DNA of 64,000 nt from JACVRW01 sp963812415. GTDB lineage: Bacteria > Actinomycetota > Thermoleophilia > Solirubrobacterales > Thermoleophilaceae. The notes beneath the pieces were generated by a model that saw only the letters and a program-made list of their open reading frames with translations, was not told where the DNA came from and searched no databases. The stretch covers positions 1 through 64,000 of the forward strand of contig CAWEVH010000017.1 in NCBI GenBank assembly GCA_963812415.1. The letters are read 5' to 3'. The position numbers and the translations under genes were made by a program. Of the stretch, positions 59,610-64,000 are shown piece by piece. The first letter of the stretch is position 1. Every line of letters begins with the position of its first letter.

Positions 59610-60686
59610 ATGGCACTGCCTGGCGGACTCTGCGACGTGGCGGTCGTCGGAGCGGGCATCGTCGGGCTGTCCACGGCGCATGAACTGCGCGAGCGCGGCC
59701 GGGAGGTATGCCTGTTCGAGGGCGCGCGCCCGGGGGCGGGCCAGTCAGCCGGCACGACGCGCATCTTTCGCCACAGCCACAGCCAGCCAGAGATGGTGAG
59801 GCTCGCGGCCGAGAGCCGCCCGCTGTGGGACGCATGGGAGGAGCAGTTCGCCACGAGGCTCGTGGGCGCCGAGGGCGTGCTCGTCACGGGGCCGGAGGCC
59901 AGGGGCCACCAGCAGCGCCTGTCGGCGGCGGGCGCGCCGTGCCGGATCCTGTCCGAGGAGGAGCAGCTCGCGGTGCATCCGGCGCTCGCGCCGCCCGGCG
60001 GCCCCGCGCTCTTCGACGAGCGCGGCGGGGCGATCGACGTCCGCGCCGCGATCGGCGCGCTGTCCCGCTCGGTGGCGGACTCGCTCGTGCTCGGCCGCGT
60101 CTACCGCATCGAGACGCGCGGCTCGGGGGTGGCCGTCGAGAGCTCCGAGGGGGTCTGGCACGCCCGGCGCGTGGTCGTCTGCGCCGGAGCGGAGGTGGGC
60201 GAGCTCGTTCCGGGCCTCCAGCTCGGCGGCGGCTGTCACGTGCGCGGCACCTTCGCGGTGCGCGCGCCCCTGCGCGGCAGCACCCTCGCCTGCCTCCAGG
60301 AGCAGTCGCGCGAGTACGGCGAGACCGTGTACGGAGGGCCGGTGCCGGGCGAGGAGCGCTACGTGGTCGGCCTGAGCGGGCCCGGCAACGAGATCCCGGT
60401 CGAGCCAGGTAGGCGCGTGCCCGGCCGGACCGAGCGGGTGGACGAGCTCGCCGAGCGGATCTCGCGCTGGGTGAGGCGCGCGATGCCCGGGCTCGATCCG
60501 GAGCCGGTGGCCCTGCGCCTCTGCATGACGACGGTCCTGCCCGAGGGACCGGACAACTTCCGCATCTGGCGCGAGGGCGCCGTGACCGGGCTCGTGGGCG
60601 ACAACCTCTTCAAGTTCGCCCCGCTGCTGGGCCGCATGCTGGCCGGCGACGCCCGGGCGCGCTCGGCCGTGGCCGGGCGCCTCTGA
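59610..60686 (+). CDS. FAD-dependent oxidoreductase, DAO/MSOX type
   Basis: 358 residues. FAD-binding GAGIVGLSTAHELRERG near residue 15, FEGARPGAGQSAGTTRIFRH (the Ser/His pattern typical of sarcosine-oxidase-like enzymes), a substrate domain, and VGDNLFKFAPLLGRMLAGD at the C-terminus where the family has its covalent-flavin Cys; that Cys is not obvious here. Oxidises a C-N bond of an amino acid or amine; exact substrate unknown. Confidence 0.87.
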   Translation: MALPGGLCDVAVVGAGIVGLSTAHELRERGREVCLFEGARPGAGQSAGTTRIFRHSHSQPEMVRLAAESRPLWDAWEEQFATRLVGAEGVLVTGPEARGHQQRLSAAGAPCRILSEEEQLAVHPALAPPGGPALFDERGGAIDVRAAIGALSRSVADSLVLGRVYRIETRGSGVAVESSEGVWHARRVVVCAGAEVGELVPGLQLGGGCHVRGTFAVRAPLRGSTLACLQEQSREYGETVYGGPVPGEERYVVGLSGPGNEIPVEPGRRVPGRTERVDELAERISRWVRRAMPGLDPEPVALRLCMTTVLPEGPDNFRIWREGAVTGLVGDNLFKFAPLLGRMLAGDARARSAVAGRL

Positions 60687-60773
60687 GCACCTTCTCCGCG
60701 TTGCGGGGGTTTGGACTTCGCTGCCTCGGGTAGGGCCCCGAGCGGCATTGAGGTGCACCGCGAGGGGGATGGC

Positions 60774-63700
60774 ATGGACGTAACGCAGTCTTCTGGCGTT
60801 CGGCGGATGGCGAGGGTCGCCTTGCCACTCATCGCGGTGATCGCCCTCGGGGCCGGTGGAGGACCGGCGGCGGCCGCCCCTGGTGACGGCTTCCAGGGCG
60901 AGAACGCGACTCCTCAGGACCTGGACGCACGTGCGGGCGCGCGCTCGCCCAGCTCGCGCCAGCGCGCCCTCGTCAAGGATCAGGGAGCGAGGGCGAAGTG
61001 GAATCGCTTCGGCACCCCGCGCTCGCTGACCAGGACGGGCCGCTACCTCGCGACCGGCCTGCCGACCGATCCGGTGGCCGCCGCGCGCACGTGGATCGCC
61101 GAGAACAGCGACCTCCTCGGACTTACGGGGGCGGCGACCGACAACCTCGAGCTCCTTGCCGCCGCGCCGATCGGCGCGGGCCGGGCGGTGCTCCTGCGCC
61201 AGCGCTTCGACGGCCTCGAGGCGGGCCACGACGGCCAGATCGTGGTAGGCGTGAGGCGCGGAAAGGTCGCCTACGTCACCTCCTCGCTCGCCCGCTCGAC
61301 CAACCTCTCGGGGGAGCAGCGGCTGTCGGCCGCGGACGCGGTGCGCGCAGCGGCGGCGGAGGCCGGGATCGACGCCGGCACGCTCACCGGCGAGCGCACA
61401 AGCGACGGCTGGACCGTCTTCGACGCCGACTCGCTGACGCATCCCGCTCGCGCACGGCTCGTGGCCGTTCCGACACCCACCGACGGCGTGCGCCGGGCCT
61501 GGGAGACGTCGCTGATCGACAACGGCGGCGAGCCCGCGGGGTTCGCGTCGTTCGTCGATGCCGAGACGGGCGAGGTGCTGATCCGCGAGAGCCTCGTCGA
61601 CTACCTGGCGGACAATCCCACCTGGAAGGTGTTCCCGAACGCGCCGCCGCTCGACTACTCGTCGACCGACACCCGGAACGTGTGGTGCTGGCTCGCCGGG
61701 CCCGCGGGCTGCAGCCTCGTGCTGGAGAACAACGCATCGCTCGCGTGGGACCTCGACGCGTCCACCGGCCTGCCCACCGCGACCACACTCGGCAACAACG
61801 CGCGCGCGTTCCACAACTGGAGCAGCAACAAACCCGTTCACCGTCGGCACCGAGCCGGCGACGCCGCAGCCCGGCCGCGACTACGCGTATAGCTGGACGA
61901 ACCAGTGGAACACGCAGCGCTGCAACCCGACCACCACGTTCAGCTCGTCACAGCGCAACGACATCGACGCCGCGCGGGCGAACCTGTTCGCGATGCACAA
62001 CCGCATGCACGACTGGTCGTACCACCTCGGGTTCACCGAGCAGACGTGGAACATGCAGGCCTTCAACTTCGGCCGCGGTGGCCTCGGGGGCGATCCCGAG
62101 CAGGGCAACGCGCAGGCCGGCGGTATCACGGGCGGACCGCCCGGCTTCGCCGCACGCAACAACGCCAACCAGATCACGCCCGACGAGGGGATGCCGCCGA
62201 TCACGAACATGTACCTGTGGCAGCCGTTCCCGGGCGCGTTCTACGCGCCCTGCGTGGACGGCGACTTCGACATGACCGTGATCGGTCACGAGTACACGCA
62301 CGCCATCTCGAACCGACATGGTCGCCGGGCCCGACGACGGACTGTCGGGCGCCCAGGCCGGGGCGATGGGCGAGAGCTGGTCGGACCTGATGGCCGTGGA
62401 GTACCTCGCCGAGAACGGCTTCGCGCCGGTGGCGGACGAGAACCCGTTCGCGGTCGGCCCGTACGTGACGGGCGACAAGCAGGCCGGCATCCGCAACTAC
62501 GGGATGAACGCCAGCCCGCTCAACTACTCGGACGTGGGCTACGACTTCGTCTGCAACGCGGCTACCTGTCCGCTGCTTACCCAGGTGCACGCCGACGGGG
62601 AGATCTGGAGCGCGACGAACTACGACATCCGTCAGGCGATGAACGCCCGCTACGGGACCGGCAACGCGGCCCAGCAGGTCGCGTGCGCCCGTGGCGAGCA
62701 GAACGCCGGCGCCTGCCCGGGCAACCGCCGCTGGGCGCAGCTCGTGTTCGACTCCATGCTCCTGATGGCCTCCGGGGCCGTCAGCATGGTCGACGCTCGC
62801 GACGCGATTCTGGCGGCCGACCAGATCCGCTTCGGCGGCGTCAACCAGGACCTCCTCTGGAACACGTTCGCCCGTAGGGGCCTGGGCGAGGAAGCGAGCT
62901 CCGCCGGTGCCAACGACACCGACCCGCTGCCGAGCTTCGCATCCCCGTTCGCGAACGAGGCCACGATCACGTTCGCACCGGCAGCGGAGGCCCTCGGTCG
63001 CTCGGCGCAGCTGTTCGTCGGGCGCTACGAGGCGCGCGCCATGCCGATCGCCGACACGAACCCGAGCACGGCGCTCGGCAGCACGTTCCGGATCGTGCCC
63101 GGCACGCACGAGTTCGTCGCCCGTGGCGACGGCTTCGGCGCCGTGAGGTTCACCGCCTCCTTCAACCCCGGGCAGGTGCGCGACCAGCCGGTCCCGATGT
63201 TCCGCAACCTCGCGTCGGCCGCCAACGGCGCCACCGCGAGCGGTAACGGGATCAACCTCGGCAAGCTGATCGACGACACCGAGGCCACGAACTGGGCGTC
63301 GCTCGACTCGCCGGTGGTTGGCAAGCAGGTCACGGTGCGGCTCGATCCAAGCCAGTCGGTGCACCAGGTCCGGCGCGTCCAGGTGAGCGCGATGCTGCGC
63401 ACGCGCCTTCCGGAGGACGCCGGCGGCGACACGGCCGCCCAGAACCGCTACACGGCGCTGCGCCAGTTCGAGATCCTCGCCTGCGAGGCGAGCGGGGCGA
63501 TCGACTGCACCCAGGACGCGCATTTCACGTCCGTGCTCACGAGCGCGGCCGACGCATTCCCGTCGGTCCGTCCGCGCCCGCGCGCACCCGACCTGATCAT
63601 GCGCTCCTTCGCCGTCCCGCGGACCCGGGCCACGCACGTGCGGCTGCGGGTGCTCTCGAACCAGTGCACGGGCGCGCCGGCATACCAGGGCGATCAGGAC

Positions 63701-63790
63701 GACGACCCCACCAACGTGACCGACTGCGAGGAGGGCACCGCGCAGGACGACAACGTGCGCGCGGCGGAGCTCCAGGTGTTCGCGCGCTAG
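60774..63790 (+). CDS. secreted M36 (fungalysin)-like metalloprotease, two apparent +1 frameshifts
   Basis: SD gaggggga, signal peptide (ARVALPLIAVIALGAGGGPA), an N-terminal propeptide-like domain (FTP/PepSY pattern, TWIAENSDLLGLTG, VGVRRGKVAYVT), then the catalytic part: HEYTHAISNR (zinc His pair and catalytic Glu) and GESWSD (third ligand Glu). The frame moves +1 at about 61833 (AAACCC) and again at about 62317 (CGACATG), the second right after the zinc motif; skipping one base at each gives 1004 residues. After about residue 800 there is a discoidin-like domain (ASAANGATASGNG, LIDDTEATNWAS) and a long C-terminal region. Works outside the cell on proteins. Confidence 0.88.
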
Positions 63791-63814
63791 CTGGGTGCGC
63801 GCCCTTGCTGGGCG

Positions 63815-64000
63815 TCACGGGCGCGTGGACCGTACCGGGGCCGAGAACAGGCCCAGGAAACGACGCGCCGCGCGGCGGCTGCCCTCGATGGACAGGGTGC
63901 CTGCGCGCTCGGCCTCTTCGAGGGTGAGGTCGCGCCACAGGACCTCCGGGAGGGTGACGGTGTTGGTGGCGATCACGGTGGCGGGGTCGTCGGCCGGGCC
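63815..64000 (-). CDS. C-terminus of an HxlR-type regulator with SCP2-like domain, partial
   Basis: The last 61 residues run off the right edge. It reads PADDPATVIATNTVTLPEVL, then WRDLTLEEAERAGTLSIEGS and RRAARRFLGLFSA, the usual end of actinobacterial HxlR winged-helix regulators that carry a C-terminal sterol-carrier-like domain. The DNA-binding part is outside the window. Stops 25 bp from the protease stop, convergent. Confidence 0.7.
   Translation of the reverse strand, partial: GPADDPATVIATNTVTLPEVLWRDLTLEEAERAGTLSIEGSRRAARRFLGLFSAPVRSTRP

Overview
This window comes from a high-GC actinobacterium. Dense GTG/TTG start codons, GTGA/TGATG gene overlaps, leaderless-looking genes and unusually extended ribosomal proteins suggest a deep lineage such as Thermoleophilia/Solirubrobacterales. 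That placement is an inference; no 16S gene is present.

Layout. 1-3.7 kb: 3' part of rpoC. 3.7-6 kb: a HAD-like protein, a DMT-type membrane protein and an alpha/beta hydrolase, separating rpoC from rpsL. 6-12 kb: the str cluster (rpsL, rpsG, fusA, tuf), split between rpsG and fusA by two reverse-strand genes, so fusA-tuf has its own promoter-like motif and a leader with an intrinsic-terminator hairpin. 12-27.8 kb: S10, spc and alpha operons in canonical order (rpsJ to rpsQ, rplN to map, rpmJ to rplQ), but with no infA between map and rpmJ. Several ribosomal proteins carry added segments: a SAP-like domain on L22, long charged N-terminus on S17, RGG-like tail on S3, acidic tail on L5.

27.8-41.8 kb: accessory region. 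A secreted sulfatase and a small exported protein; a divergent pair of an FHA-HTH regulator and a 1262-aa Ser/Thr kinase-ATPase-LuxR fusion; a dipeptide-type ABC transporter (binding protein plus two permeases) riddled with reading-frame shifts; an MBL-like protein; a c-di-AMP (ydaO-type) riboswitch in front of a secreted cell-wall hydrolase; and two exported proteins. 41.9-46 kb: sulfate ABC transporter (sbp-cysT-cysW-cysA) with a convergent Rrf2 regulator. 46-64 kb: mostly housekeeping genes (truA, surE, ligA, a PBP4-type peptidase, acyl-CoA ligase, aminotransferase, Nif3-like protein), an ECF sigma factor carrying its own zinc-binding anti-sigma-like motif and a membrane segment, a flavin oxidoreductase, a large M36-type metalloprotease, and the end of an HxlR/SCP2-like regulator.

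The most striking pattern is 29 apparent reading-frame shifts, every one of them +1 (one extra base). Twenty-two lie in 1.8 kb covering dppA and the start of dppC; the rest are single or double events in rplE, rplO, dppB, cysA, the sigma gene and the M36 protease. Skipping one base at each site gives coherent full-length proteins. Insertion-biased sequencing error is the simplest explanation, but the one-sided pattern in otherwise well-preserved genes, including essential ones, should be checked against reads.
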